From an uncultured Prevotella sp. (lineage in GTDB: Bacteria > Bacteroidota > Bacteroidia > Bacteroidales > Bacteroidaceae): 45,820 nucleotides of DNA. The first letter of the stretch is position 1; every line of letters starts with the position of its first letter. Under the pieces are notes generated by a model. The model did not search any database and was not told where the DNA came from. It worked only from the letters and a program-made list of their open reading frames with translations. Location: assembly GCA_900316015.1 (NCBI GenBank), contig ONBG01000026.1, forward strand, positions 1 to 45,820, read 5' to 3'. Both the position numbers and the translations under genes were made by a program. Below, piece after piece: positions 27,304 through 36,107 of the stretch.

Positions 27304-28368
27304 TCATTGAATGTCACGGATGAGAAGTATGCGCTTCTCCGCTGCTAATTTCTGAAAGTCGGCCGCACAACTCTTATCGGGAGCAGGACCGAAATTCTCT
27401 TCTTTCTGGTCCCAAGCGTTGCGCCATAGCAGGAAATAGGTGAACCGATAGCCACGAATGGCAGGCAGAAGCGTGCCCGTAAACCATTGGGGATCGGGCG
27501 TATTCCGGTATCCGGTCTCAGAAACGCTCACTAACTTGTGATGGCTTTTAGCAAACTCTGTCATCACCTTCAGTTCCAATTGCATATGATCGATAAACTC
27601 TTGGTTCGTTCCATATTGGTAGATATCTGTCCCCAAGATGTCTACGACATCATCACCGGGATAATACCTACCATACCGTTCTAAGCTTTCCTTTGCATCC
27701 GCACCGGGGGAATAGCTATAGACGATGTTCGTCAGACCTGCTTGCCGGATCCTTTCCACGGTCATCCTATACAGTTGTTGATATTGTGCAGGCGTGCAAG
27801 AATTGCTTCCCCACCAGAACCAATTGCCTGTCATTTCATGCCAAGGACGGAAGATGACGGGGATGGGCTTCCCATCCGTGGTGGTCAAAGATTTCAAGAA
27901 GGCGATGACAGTATCCAACCATTGTTGCATTTTGACATGTTGCGCACCTCCAGGCAGCACTGCTGCGACCGCATTCCCTTGGGGATCCCACGCGCTCCCA
28001 CCCGTCACAGGGTTCGTAGGATGCCAACTGATAGTAATGATGCCCCCTCGCCGGTAATGATTGCGTATTTCTTCGCGTTCTCTGTCAAAGGGTACCCCAT
28101 CGAGGTTCTTGTCCGAGCCGAGCTCGATCTTTCCCAATTCGAACCCCATCACAGCAGGATACTGCCCACAAACGGCTTTCACATCGCTTTTTCCATAGTC
28201 CCATTTCCAGGTAGTCCCATAAAAGGGGTCATCCTGATGTCCCATCATCACGCCCCGCTTCTGCAGTTTCTTCAATCGTTCGAGCAACTGCCGTGCAGGC
28301 GATTTCTGTCCCGCAGTCACTCCTATGGCTGTCAGGAATGCCAACAAAAGAATAGTCAGTCTCTTCAT
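27304..28368 (-). CDS. GH26 beta-mannanase, exported
   Basis: A 354-residue (beta/alpha)8 endo- or exo-beta-1,4-mannanase. Residues 1-20 are a signal peptide without a lipobox Cys, so it is probably periplasmic. RPWHEMTGNWFWWG carries the acid/base Glu178 and SVSETGYRNTP the nucleophile Glu284, the GH26 pair. ISWHPTNPVTGGSAWD is the substrate-groove region. I start at the ATG at 28368 because it opens the signal peptide; ATGs at 28383 and 28386 are in frame. It lies 33 bases after the esterase. Release of mannobiose would feed the symporter. Confidence 0.94.
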   Translation of the reverse strand: MKRLTILLLAFLTAIGVTAGQKSPARQLLERLKKLQKRGVMMGHQDDPFYGTTWKWDYGKSDVKAVCGQYPAVMGFELGKIELGSDKNLDGVPFDREREEIRNHYRRGGIITISWHPTNPVTGGSAWDPQGNAVAAVLPGGAQHVKMQQWLDTVIAFLKSLTTTDGKPIPVIFRPWHEMTGNWFWWGSNSCTPAQYQQLYRMTVERIRQAGLTNIVYSYSPGADAKESLERYGRYYPGDDVVDILGTDIYQYGTNQEFIDHMQLELKVMTEFAKSHHKLVSVSETGYRNTPDPQWFTGTLLPAIRGYRFTYFLLWRNAWDQKEENFGPAPDKSCAADFQKLAAEKRILLIRDIQ

Positions 28369-28401
28369 ACTGATGATACCCATCATGATTGTTTTACATT
28401 T

Positions 28402-29679
28402 TTATCTCAATCTCATTTGTTTCAGCAACCAGTTTTCCCATTCATCCCATTGCTCTTGATACCAGTAATGGCCAGTCTGCGGATAAACGCTCAAGGTCTT
28501 GGGAGCGGTCACTGAATTGTAGGTGGCATAGGAGCTGGTTGGAGGAACGACCTCATCATTATATCCAAACGAATACCATCCCGGGCATTTCACACGCTTA
28601 GCAAAGTTGATACCGTCGTAATACCGTGATGTTTCCACCTTCTTGGGGTCGGGATGCTTCACTTGATAGAAGTAATGGGGCCATCCGCATGCTACGCCTT
28701 CCAAAGAAGCCGTATGGTCGCACATGGCATCATGCACCACGCCAATAAAGGTAACACGTTTGTCAAGTGCACCACAGACCAAGGAAAGCATACCTCCTTG
28801 CGAAGACCCGGTCACTCCCAAGCTCGTTCCATTCCACTCTGGCAACGACGCGATATAGTCAATGGCCCGGATTGCACCCGTAAAGACATGCTTGTAATAG
28901 CATTGGTCACGATCGTCGATATTGAAAGCCCAATAGCCATTAAGAGCTCCTTCCTGCAAGCGGTCATATACTGAGTGTGGCAGAGTGACTGGGATCTCAT
29001 GGATGCCGATCTCGAGCGTGATGGCTCCTTGTGATGCGGTCCAGATGTCACCGCTATAGGGGCGTACGCCAGCGCCGGGTACGCGCAACAAAGCTGGATA
29101 CTTGCCAGCTTTCACGGGCATGCAGAGGATGCCGAACACGCGACCCTGGTTGCCATTCCGGAAGCTGACCTCATAGACATTGACATCTTTCGTGCAACGC
29201 TCCGAAATCAAAGTGCGGGTAGGATCCAAGTCGACGAGCCGAGCTTGGTCCAGAGCACCCTGCCAAAATGTATCAAAATCTGACGGGTTGACGACTTTCG
29301 ACTGGATACGCTCAGGATTAAACCCAACGGTGCACAAGCCTTCATAGTCCTTGCCATCTACATGCGCTGTCACCTTGAGACGATAAAAGCCTGGGGTGCG
29401 CAGGGTTCCCGACCATGTCAAAGTACCCTCTTTCAAGGTTATATCCTTTTTCCGTATGTCTGGATACATGACAGGACCCGCCTCTAAATCTACCTGGACA
29501 TGATCTAATAAGGTGTTGGATTTCAACACGCTCACAGTAAAGGTTGCTTTCTCACCAATTTTATAATTCCAGTCCTTATGGTCAGGCTGAACGGAGATGA
29601 CGATATTGTTTCCACGAATCTGGGCACTCATGGGCAATAACATCACCATACATAGCCACAACAATGCGATTCTTTTCAT
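28402..29679 (-). CDS. Exported CE7-like acetyl (xylan/mannan) esterase
   Basis: A 425-residue alpha/beta hydrolase of the AXE1 (CE7-like) type. Residues 1-19 are a signal peptide ending in MSAQ. Residues about 22-120 form an Ig-like N-terminal domain. The catalytic domain follows, with nucleophile Ser293 in GVTGSSQGGMLSLV, Asp375 in GYNDEVVPPTSS and His404 in YPQTGHYW; RVPGAGVRPYSGD supplies the oxyanion region. The first gene of the mannan operon, so removal of acetyl groups from (gluco)mannan is the likely job; action on acetylxylan or antibiotics such as cephalosporin C is possible for the family. Confidence 0.9.
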   Translation of the reverse strand: MKRIALLWLCMVMLLPMSAQIRGNNIVISVQPDHKDWNYKIGEKATFTVSVLKSNTLLDHVQVDLEAGPVMYPDIRKKDITLKEGTLTWSGTLRTPGFYRLKVTAHVDGKDYEGLCTVGFNPERIQSKVVNPSDFDTFWQGALDQARLVDLDPTRTLISERCTKDVNVYEVSFRNGNQGRVFGILCMPVKAGKYPALLRVPGAGVRPYSGDIWTASQGAITLEIGIHEIPVTLPHSVYDRLQEGALNGYWAFNIDDRDQCYYKHVFTGAIRAIDYIASLPEWNGTSLGVTGSSQGGMLSLVCGALDKRVTFIGVVHDAMCDHTASLEGVACGWPHYFYQVKHPDPKKVETSRYYDGINFAKRVKCPGWYSFGYNDEVVPPTSSYATYNSVTAPKTLSVYPQTGHYWYQEQWDEWENWLLKQMRLR

Positions 29680-29722
29680 TATAGATTTCTGTTTTTAGTT
29701 GGATATTCTCGCAATCACGTTG

Positions 29723-29730
29723 CAAAGATA
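29723..29730 (-). promoter_or_regulatory. Likely -7 box of the mannan operon
   Basis: The minus strand reads TATCTTTG, a perfect TAnnTTTG. Transcription would start near 29716, about 37 bases before the esterase ATG. The -33 box is not recognisable, which suits an activator-dependent carbohydrate operon; no such regulator gene is in the window. Confidence 0.55.
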
Positions 29731-29836
29731 AGACATTCCTCCCTAAAAGGATGATACTTTCTTAGCCAATGATAACACTATCCTGCAAATTTGAAAATTA
29801 GTTGGGAAAAGCCATTCTACTTACGGGAAAAAACGC

Positions 29837-29844
29837 TAAATTTG
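29837..29844 (+). promoter_or_regulatory. Likely -7 box of the cellobiose phosphorylase gene
   Basis: TAAATTTG matches TAnnTTTG. Transcription would start near 29851, about 28 bases before the ATG at 29879. It points away from the mannan promoter 107 bases to the left, so one regulator could act on both. Confidence 0.5.
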
Positions 29845-29878
29845 TGCTCTACATGAAATATAGATTAAATTCAAAGGA

Positions 29879-32320
29879 ATGGAAAACAAACGCTACGGTC
29901 ATTTTGATGACGCTCACCGCGAGTATGTCATCACCGATCCAAAGACGCCTTGGCCTTGGATCAACTATCTCGGCAATGAGGACTTCTTCTCATTGATCTC
30001 CAACACTGCGGGTGGTTACAGCTTCTACAAAGACGCGAAGTTCCGAAGGATCACGCGTTATCGTTACAATGGCGTGCCCATGGATAACGGGGGCAGGTAC
30101 TTTTATATCAAGGACGGGGAGGCGATATGGAATCCGGGATGGAAGCCCTGCAAGACTCCGCTTGACTTTTATGAGTGCAGGCATGGCATGAACTATACCC
30201 GCATCACGGGCAAGAAGGGCGGCATCAGCGCAAGTGTCTTGTTCTTCGTCCCTCTCCACCAATGGGCGGAAGTGCAAAAGATGACGATTACCAACGAGGG
30301 AGATAAGGTCAAGCACCTGAAACTGTTCTCCTTCCAGGAATGGTGCCTATGGAACGCAGCCACAGACATGGAGAACTTCCAACGAAACCTTTCCACTGGG
30401 GAGGTGGAAGTGGAAGGCCCGACCATCTACCATAAGACGGAGTACAGGGAGCGGCGCAACCACTATGCCTTCTACACAGTCAACTGCAAGGTTGACGGAT
30501 ACGACACCGACCGCGAGACCTTCATGGGACTCTACCAAGAGATGAGCGAACCAGAGGCTGTCCTGCAGGGAAGGGCACGCAACAGCGTTGCACATGGATG
30601 GAGCCCCATCGCCTCACATTATATGAATGTGGACCTTCAGCCTGGAGAGAGTCGTGATTTCATCTTCCTCCTTGGGTATGTAGAAAATGAGCAGGACAAG
30701 AAATTTACAGCCAAGCATGTCATCAACAAGGAGAAGGCACATGCTCTGATGGCCGCTTTCGATACCACAGACAAGGTGGATAAAGCTTTCCGGGAACTGC
30801 AATCGTATTGGGACAGGCTGTTGGATGTGTTCGTCCTCAAGTCGGGGAATGACAAGCTCGACCGAATGGTCAATATCTGGAACCAGTACCAGTGCATGGT
30901 GACCTTCTGCATGAGCCGCTCCGCCAGCTTCTTCGAAAGTGGCATCGGACGCGGGATGGGGTTCCGCGACTCCAACCAGGACCTTGTCGGTTTCGTGCAT
31001 CAGATCCCCAAGAGGGCTCGTCAGCGTATCATCGACATCGCCTCGACCCAATTTCCCGACGGAGGATGCTACCACCAATACCAACCGTTGACAAAAAGAG
31101 GGAACAATGATATTGGCGGGGGATTCAATGATGACCCCTGTTGGCTGATCTTTGGAACAGTAGCTTACATCAAGGAGACCGGGGATTTCTCCATCCTCGA
31201 CGAACAGGTACCCTTTGATAATCGACCTGGTTCCGAACACTCGTTATTCGATCACCTGACGATATCCTTCAATCATGTCATACAGAACCTCGGTCCACAT
31301 CGACTGCCCTTGATCGGACGCGCTGACTGGAACGACTGCCTCAACCTGAACTGCTTCTCCTGGGATCCTAACGAGAGTTTCCAAACAACAGAGAACAAGA
31401 GCGAAGGCTCTCAGGCTGAGTCGTTGATGATCGCCGGATTGTTCGTTGTGACAGGGAGGGACTATGTCGAGCTCTGCCGGTATCTTGGCAAGGAGAAAGA
31501 AGCGCAACGTGCGGAAAGCCACGTGAATGCCATGATCGACGCCACCCGCCAATATGGATGGGACGGACAATGGTTCCTCCGCGCTTATGATTTCTTCGAC
31601 CATAAGATCGGGAGCCATGAGAACGAAGAGGGCAAGATCTTCATTGAAAGCCAGGGCTGGTGCACCATGGCTGGAATCGGAGCCCGCGAAGGACTCTGTG
31701 ACCAGGCACTCGACTCAGTCAAGAAGATGATGGACTGTGATTATGGGATCGTCCTGAACTATCCCGCCTATTCCACTTATCATGTCGAGATGGGCGAGAT
31801 CAGCTCCTATCCAGAAGGATACAAGGAGAACGGAGGCATCTTCTGCCATAACAATCCATGGGTGATCATCGGGGAGACTATCGCCGGAAGAGGAGATGAT
31901 GCGTGGGAACACTACCGGAAGATCCTGCCCAGTTACGTGGAAGAGAAATACCAGACACTGCATAAGGTAGAACCGTATGTCAACTGCCAGATGGTTGCCG
32001 GGAAAGAGGCTGCAAGACCGGGAGAAGGCAAAAACAGTTGGCTGACGGGGACGGCGGCGTGGATGTGGTATACGATCAGCGAGTATATCCTCGGCATTCG
32101 ACCTGAGTACAATGGACTGCGGATCGATCCTTGCCTGCCGCATACAGCCCGGGAATACCATGTGAAGCGGCGTTTCCGCGGAGGGGAATATGATATTGTT
32201 GTCAAGAATCCGGAGGGTCATCAAAAAGGAGTGAAGGAGATCCGCGTTGATGGGGAATATATCCAAGGACAGGTCATTCCGGCTGCGAAAGGTATACATA
32301 AAGTAGAAGTTTTGATGTGA
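29879..32320 (+). CDS. GH94 cellobiose phosphorylase
   Basis: An 813-residue cytoplasmic phosphorylase (EC 2.4.1.20) that splits cellobiose with phosphate into glucose-1-phosphate and glucose. The opening [20 protein letters not shown] and [16 protein letters not shown] is typical of cellobiose phosphorylases. The N-terminal beta-sandwich spans about 1-280 and the (alpha/alpha)6 barrel about 310-720. [18 protein letters not shown] holds the DWND motif at 483-486 with the catalytic Asp; [12 protein letters not shown] and the [20 protein letters not shown]-like region ([19 protein letters not shown]) are further GH94 marks. Length is as expected. No signal peptide. Chitobiose and laminaribiose phosphorylases are related, but this N-terminus fits cellobiose. 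Divergent from the mannan operon, so glucomannan use is a shared theme. Confidence 0.93.
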   Translation: MENKRYGHFDDAHREYVITDPKTPWPWINYLGNEDFFSLISNTAGGYSFYKDAKFRRITRYRYNGVPMDNGGRYFYIKDGEAIWNPGWKPCKTPLDFYECRHGMNYTRITGKKGGISASVLFFVPLHQWAEVQKMTITNEGDKVKHLKLFSFQEWCLWNAATDMENFQRNLSTGEVEVEGPTIYHKTEYRERRNHYAFYTVNCKVDGYDTDRETFMGLYQEMSEPEAVLQGRARNSVAHGWSPIASHYMNVDLQPGESRDFIFLLGYVENEQDKKFTAKHVINKEKAHALMAAFDTTDKVDKAFRELQSYWDRLLDVFVLKSGNDKLDRMVNIWNQYQCMVTFCMSRSASFFESGIGRGMGFRDSNQDLVGFVHQIPKRARQRIIDIASTQFPDGGCYHQYQPLTKRGNNDIGGGFNDDPCWLIFGTVAYIKETGDFSILDEQVPFDNRPGSEHSLFDHLTISFNHVIQNLGPHRLPLIGRADWNDCLNLNCFSWDPNESFQTTENKSEGSQAESLMIAGLFVVTGRDYVELCRYLGKEKEAQRAESHVNAMIDATRQYGWDGQWFLRAYDFFDHKIGSHENEEGKIFIESQGWCTMAGIGAREGLCDQALDSVKKMMDCDYGIVLNYPAYSTYHVEMGEISSYPEGYKENGGIFCHNNPWVIIGETIAGRGDDAWEHYRKILPSYVEEKYQTLHKVEPYVNCQMVAGKEAARPGEGKNSWLTGTAAWMWYTISEYILGIRPEYNGLRIDPCLPHTAREYHVKRRFRGGEYDIVVKNPEGHQKGVKEIRVDGEYIQGQVIPAAKGIHKVEVLM

Positions 32321-32342
32321 TCTGAAAGCAATTTCCAATAGA

Positions 32343-32440
32343 TTATCTTTCACACGCTAAAAGACCATCTATCACGCGCTAAAAGGTTATCTATCAGGGC
32401 TCAATAGGTCATCTAAGAGCTCCTGAAAGATAACCTTTTA
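32343..32440. repeat. Four 22-base tandem repeats with internal inverted repeats
   Basis: Four units of 22 bases begin at 32345, 32367, 32389 and 32411. Units 1-3 share ATCTxTCAxxxCTxAAxAGGxx; unit 2 is ATCTATCACGCGCTAAAAGG and two T. Unit 4 is more degenerate. TTATCTTTC (32343-32351) is inverted at GAAAGATAA (32425-32433), and TAAAAGGTTATCT (32380-32392) is a perfect 13-base inverted copy of AGATAACCTTTTA (32428-32440). The block starts 23 bases after the GH94 stop and may act as its terminator or as a dispersed intergenic repeat. The remainder of this 315-base gap holds the promoter of the LRR gene. Confidence 0.75.
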
Positions 32441-32509
32441 CAATTTGGTTAACGAACACTGTCATTTGTTAACTTTATTCAAACTTTTTTAAAACTGGGG
32501 AGGACGAAA

Positions 32510-32540
32510 TTGCAATGTATTTGTAATATTTGTAATTTTG
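32510..32540 (+). promoter_or_regulatory. Promoter of the LRR surface-protein gene
   Basis: TTG at 32510-32512 and TAATTTTG at 32533-32540 are separated by 20 bases and fit the Bacteroidetes -33/-7 pattern. Transcription would start near 32547, giving a long leader of about 89 bases before the ATG at 32636. Confidence 0.65.
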
Positions 32541-32635
32541 CAGCGTCGACAAGAGAGAAATATCAATTATAAGAATTCAGGACCAAGTTCCTGAAGGGAC
32601 ATATCACTTTAATCAGGGTAGTAAAAATAAGGGAA

Positions 32636-34648
32636 ATGAAGAGATTTTATTTAGTTTTATTGCTCATTGCCGGGCTATTGGGCATGAGCAACGTGGCAAC
32701 CGCAACAGAAAGCGGACAGTTGCAGGCCACACACATGGGGTATTACAACGATGGAAAGTTTACGTGGTATTTGTACTTCAACGACAACGAGTACTACGCG
32801 AAGTGTTATCTTGGGGCAAGCACAGTGACTGCGCCGACATGGACAACTGCAGTCACCACGATCCAAGCGACCGTCAATGGTACGAATTATGCCCTTCCCA
32901 CCGTCTTCGTGTTCGAGAATGCTCCCTCGACTGCCTCTACCTATACTTACTCCAAGACGGCAAATGGCAAGACGGAGACACACAACCTCTCCTATACTGT
33001 GGAGAGTGCGGGAGCTATGGCTACGGTCTACAACATCACTGCCAACAGCACTACGACGGTTTCCGGCACAGAAGCCAACCCACTTACGCTTACAGTACCC
33101 GACGAGGTTACACTCACATTGAACGATGGATCCGGAACCATCTCCAATGTTAAGATTACCCGGTTAGGTTCAACGCAATGGTCTGACAATTATTTCTGGC
33201 ATATTGGCGATGCCTTGAACACATTGGGCGTGCCCGTGAAGCTTGTCTTAGGCTCCAATATTCAAGTGATTATGGCGAACGCTTTCCGAGTAAACAATTC
33301 GAATAATGAAAACGACCTGAAGGGTTGCACGAACCTCTACGGGCTCGACTTTAACGGCAACACAAACTTGTGGTATATCGGAAGCAATGCCTTCAAGGGG
33401 GCTACGAACCTCAAGCTCTATCCTATCTCTGCATCCGACGACCATGCCGTGGCAGTGCCCACATCGCTCACGCAGCTGCAGGACAGTGCCTTCGCCAACT
33501 CCGGCATTCGGAGTCTTGTCGTCAACCATGCCATCCAGAACTTGGGCAACAACGTGTTCGAGAACTGCGACAACATGGAGTACGTCACGTTCAGATACCT
33601 CGCGATAGGCAGTGAGAACATGATGCTCTCGCGGGACATTGAGAATTTCAAGAAAGAACTTGCCAAAGCCAGTGTCGACACAACGACCACAAGCGTGAAA
33701 GCACAATACCAACGCTTGATGCAAAGCATCCCAACGCATGTGCTGGTCTATGCTCCCAACACATTCAACAAAAGCTATACCTATCTCGACAAGAGCGTGG
33801 GCGGCTATAATATCATTACGACGGGTGACGTGGTAAACAGTGACTCTATCCCCCACTGCTATCACTTCTACGTGTATGACAACACTTCTGTCACAGGCAA
33901 GAACAACGCGAAAGGATCCTACGACTATTGGGTGCCGATCGCCTTCGATGCCGACAGCTGCGACTACAACCGGTCATTCCCCACGGGATGGGTCACCACT
34001 TATCTGCCCTTCGACTGGAAGTTGCCAGACGGATGCAAGGCTTACCAAGCCAGCGATAACTTGCTTTCCACCACTTCAGAAGGGAAAACCGTGTTCAGCT
34101 TCACGGAAGTCAGGGGCACAGCGATGAAAGCGAACACCCCATACCTATTATATAATAGTAATAGCAGCAACGTCACCATCGCGCAGGTGGTCACTGCCAG
34201 TCCCGGTCTCACGATCCCCAAGAGCGTGCATCCTTCTGCAAATACTTACCTGAGTAGCGATGCCGCAACCAAGGCTTTATTCTGGGGCACCACAGAGGAC
34301 ATCCCCAACGACTCTGCTTCCACTTATTATAAAGGCTATAACATCCGCAGCGACCAGACTTGGGGAAAGATCAGCTCAAGTGCCACGGCTGGCTATATCG
34401 GCAGGTTCCGCAGCTTCGTGTCTGACGCCCGCACCACGACGGCTTCTGCCAAGCCCTATATCGTTGAGATGATCATCAATACTCCGAGCGGAACGACAAG
34501 CATCAGTACCATCGACGCGAACTCGTTGCTCCACGGAAACGCACGGATCTACTCCATCGATGGACGCTATGTGGGCACAGACTTTACCAATTTACCCAAT
34601 GGCATCTACATCAGGAACGGAAAGAAATTTAGGGTTAAGAACCAATAA
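32636..34648 (+). CDS. Exported BspA-like leucine-rich-repeat protein
   Basis: A 670-residue exported protein. Residues 1-24 are a signal peptide (MKRFYLVLLLIAGLLGMSNV, ending ATA). Residues about 25-190 are Thr/Ser-rich beta-type sequence. Residues about 190-325 hold a few LRR_5 (BspA-type) units, such as LWYIGSNAFKGATNLKLY and LQDSAFANSGIRSLVVNHAI and LGNNVFENCDNMEYVTF. The middle (about 400-600) is unassigned. The last 45 residues (ARIYSIDGRYVGTDFTNLPNG, then IYIRNGKKFRVKN-type) match the C-terminal sorting-like segment common in Prevotella surface proteins. There is no lipobox. A short peptide gene follows at 20 bases and shares its transcript. Adhesion or glycan binding is possible; the ligand is not shown. 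Confidence 0.8.
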   Translation: MKRFYLVLLLIAGLLGMSNVATATESGQLQATHMGYYNDGKFTWYLYFNDNEYYAKCYLGASTVTAPTWTTAVTTIQATVNGTNYALPTVFVFENAPSTASTYTYSKTANGKTETHNLSYTVESAGAMATVYNITANSTTTVSGTEANPLTLTVPDEVTLTLNDGSGTISNVKITRLGSTQWSDNYFWHIGDALNTLGVPVKLVLGSNIQVIMANAFRVNNSNNENDLKGCTNLYGLDFNGNTNLWYIGSNAFKGATNLKLYPISASDDHAVAVPTSLTQLQDSAFANSGIRSLVVNHAIQNLGNNVFENCDNMEYVTFRYLAIGSENMMLSRDIENFKKELAKASVDTTTTSVKAQYQRLMQSIPTHVLVYAPNTFNKSYTYLDKSVGGYNIITTGDVVNSDSIPHCYHFYVYDNTSVTGKNNAKGSYDYWVPIAFDADSCDYNRSFPTGWVTTYLPFDWKLPDGCKAYQASDNLLSTTSEGKTVFSFTEVRGTAMKANTPYLLYNSNSSNVTIAQVVTASPGLTIPKSVHPSANTYLSSDAATKALFWGTTEDIPNDSASTYYKGYNIRSDQTWGKISSSATAGYIGRFRSFVSDARTTTASAKPYIVEMIINTPSGTTSISTIDANSLLHGNARIYSIDGRYVGTDFTNLPNGIYIRNGKKFRVKNQ

Positions 34649-34668
34649 TACAAACCATAAAATAGAAA

Positions 34669-34839
34669 ATGATGAAAAAAGAATATACAAAGCCTGCCGC
34701 TGAAGTAGTCAACTTGAATTGTTCCAACGACATGATGGATGACGGAACTTTTACGTACAGCAACATAGGAACTGCCGATGGCGGTGGACGGGCAAAAGAG
34801 AATACAGCTGTCGACGAAGACACTTGGAAAGATAATTGA
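34669..34839 (+). CDS. 56-residue peptide of the MKKxYxKP type
   Basis: A small gene, too short for many gene finders. The peptide begins MMKKEYTKPAAEVVNLNCSN and continues with an Asp/Gly/Thr-rich half that ends ENTAVDEDTWKDN. Short peptides with the same start (basic, YxKP, then a hydrophobic strand of V/L, then Gly/Asp-rich and Trp-containing tail) recur in Bacteroidetes next to surface-protein genes; their role is unknown to me. A single Cys lies at position 18. No signal peptide. It starts 20 bases after the LRR stop and is closed by a strong terminator, so it is the last gene of a two-gene transcript. Confidence 0.7.
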   Translation: MMKKEYTKPAAEVVNLNCSNDMMDDGTFTYSNIGTADGGGRAKENTAVDEDTWKDN

Positions 34840-34848
34840 AACATCTCA

Positions 34849-34923
34849 TGATGGGATCACTCTCCCATCACGATCCAACATAAAGCCAGTACGTACTCCA
34901 ACGCACTGGCTTTATCTTTTTCT
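34849..34923 (+). terminator. Tandem hairpins ending the LRR-peptide transcript
   Basis: A first stem, TGATGGGA (34849-34856) with TCCCATCA (34863-34870), is followed by a stronger one, ATAAAGCCAGT (34880-34890) with ACTGGCTTTAT (34905-34915), perfect over 11 pairs, then CTTTTTCT. The second is a classical intrinsic terminator for the plus strand. Confidence 0.85.
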
Positions 34924-34969
34924 GTCCCCACCTCATGCGAAAACCTTTGGCAAGGCAAGTAGCTCGACC

Positions 34970-35407
34970 CTACTCTTTGGTCAGCACATACAGCTTGGCA
35001 GTTTCGCCCTCAGGCTCTGTGCCTAAGGAATCTGTCATGACAATCGACCGTGCATCCTTCACCTTATAATATGTCTTCTCACCAGATGAAGGCGTAACAA
35101 GCTCGATCAACTTGCCGTCCTTGACATGGTAAACGCCACTGGTGACGAACGATCCGTCTTTCTTGCCGATGTAATCGCTGGACAAATTGTATGTACTGTC
35201 TGAGCTAATGGTAAGCACGGTCTTGATGCCCGGACCATCAGCAGCCGGGAGCGTTCCACGATAAGTCCCACAATAGGAAGTGTCAGTAGCAACAGAATCG
35301 GTCTGTGCCACCGCAGTTGAGTCGACATTCGTCGTCGATGGGACTTTCTTGTTGCCACAAGCTGTCAGCAGCAAGGCAACGCCCATCACAAGCATGATTC
35401 TTTTCAT
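34970..35407 (-). CDS. NlpE-like lipoprotein
   Basis: A 145-residue lipoprotein. The signal peptide ends in the lipobox LLTAC with Cys17 as the lipid site. After a Ser/Thr/Asp-rich linker, residues about 45-145 fit the NlpE N-terminal domain: YCGTYRGTLPAADGPGIKTV, then LTISSDSTYNLSSDYIGK, SGVYHVKDGKLIEL and a final SLGTEPEGETAKLYVL. E. coli NlpE signals surface or copper stress through Cpx; the CxxC pair of that protein is not present here, only one Cys besides the lipid Cys. It is a single gene on the minus strand. Outer-membrane sensor or envelope-maintenance role is plausible but unproven. Confidence 0.82.
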   Translation of the reverse strand: MKRIMLVMGVALLLTACGNKKVPSTTNVDSTAVAQTDSVATDTSYCGTYRGTLPAADGPGIKTVLTISSDSTYNLSSDYIGKKDGSFVTSGVYHVKDGKLIELVTPSSGEKTYYKVKDARSIVMTDSLGTEPEGETAKLYVLTKE

Positions 35408-35748
35408 TTCTTCTATTTGTTATTGAATGGTAAAGGGTGACCTGTTTTCTTTCCGAATCCATCCCACCCCATAGAATGGGAAACCTACCTGACGGCATCG
35501 GCAAAAGTAATCCCTTGCATAGGAAAAGCTCCCCTTTTTAAAGATCTCGGCACAAATGTACGAAAAAGATATTGAGTTGGGATACTTACAAACTCTCCAC
35601 AAAGCAACTTTAACATGGCTTAACCAAATTACTGATCATGTTGAAAGATAATAGCCCACCTCTGTAAGCAAGAGAAAGAAGATACATGATAGATGGGTAT
35701 AAAAGGACATATCTGTATGCTAAAGCCCACCTCCAGCCTTACACGAAA
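35408..35748. other. Gene-free stretch upstream of the NlpE-like gene
   Basis: No convincing gene is seen in these 341 bases. The minus strand has two perfect TAnnTTTG boxes that could drive the NlpE-like gene: TACTTTTG at 35509-35502 and TACATTTG at 35560-35553. Neither has a clear TTTG 19-21 bases upstream. The two AGCCCACCTC copies near 35652 and 35725 are the only other visible repetition. Confidence 0.4.
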
Positions 35749-35774
35749 AAAGGGTAACCCGTAGGTCACCCTTT
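35749..35774 (-). terminator. UACG-loop terminator of the 36-residue gene
   Basis: On the minus strand AAAGGGTGACC (35774-35764) pairs with GGTTACCCTTT (35759-35749) with one G-U wobble. The loop is TACG closed by C-G, the UNCG type of extra-stable tetraloop, and the stem runs into six T. The loop and tail are optimal only on the minus strand, so this terminates minus-strand transcripts. Confidence 0.85.
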
Positions 35775-35799
35775 CTTCTATCAGTAGATATATATTTCT

Positions 35800-35910
35800 T
35801 TAACTATACCAAATCGAGGTTTCCGTGAAGGAATAACGATCGTCATCCTCATTGTAAATGTTATCCAACTCATAACTCTCTTGGTCATGAGACTCTTTCA
35901 ACTGTTTCAT
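35800..35910 (-). CDS. Small acidic protein, 36 residues, unknown function
   Basis: ATG at 35910 follows GGGAGGATTTACT, an unusually strong Shine-Dalgarno for Bacteroidetes. The peptide begins MKQLKESHDQESYELDNIYN and ends FTETSIWYS; it is acidic (an EDDD run) with a short aromatic tail and has no signal peptide or membrane segment. The stop is 26 bases before the UACG-loop terminator. The combination of ribosome site, short frame and terminator on one strand supports a real gene. It lies 198 bases downstream of the AraC-family gene on the same strand. No family is recognised. Confidence 0.6.
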   Translation of the reverse strand: MKQLKESHDQESYELDNIYNEDDDRYSFTETSIWYS

Positions 35911-36107
35911 AGTAAATCCTCCCGCGGCTATATAGTCTCTTCAAGCCACTTTATGTTAACATAGATGCTGAGACTGCATCTTTGTGCTTTCATTCAATCG
36001 CAAATATATAAAATATTTCGATAGATTGTATACATCATCACATTATTTAACACATTTGTCATTTCTATTTCAGATTCGAAGAGAAAGACGGCTACTCAGA
36101 TCATTAA

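Noticed and set aside
30614-31240. Open frame of 208 codons on the minus strand inside the GH94 gene
   Set aside because: Antisense to the conserved barrel domain of cellobiose phosphorylase; no promoter or family match.
32345-32432. The 22-base repeats considered as a CRISPR array
   Set aside because: Units are contiguous, imperfect and without spacers, and no cas gene is near.
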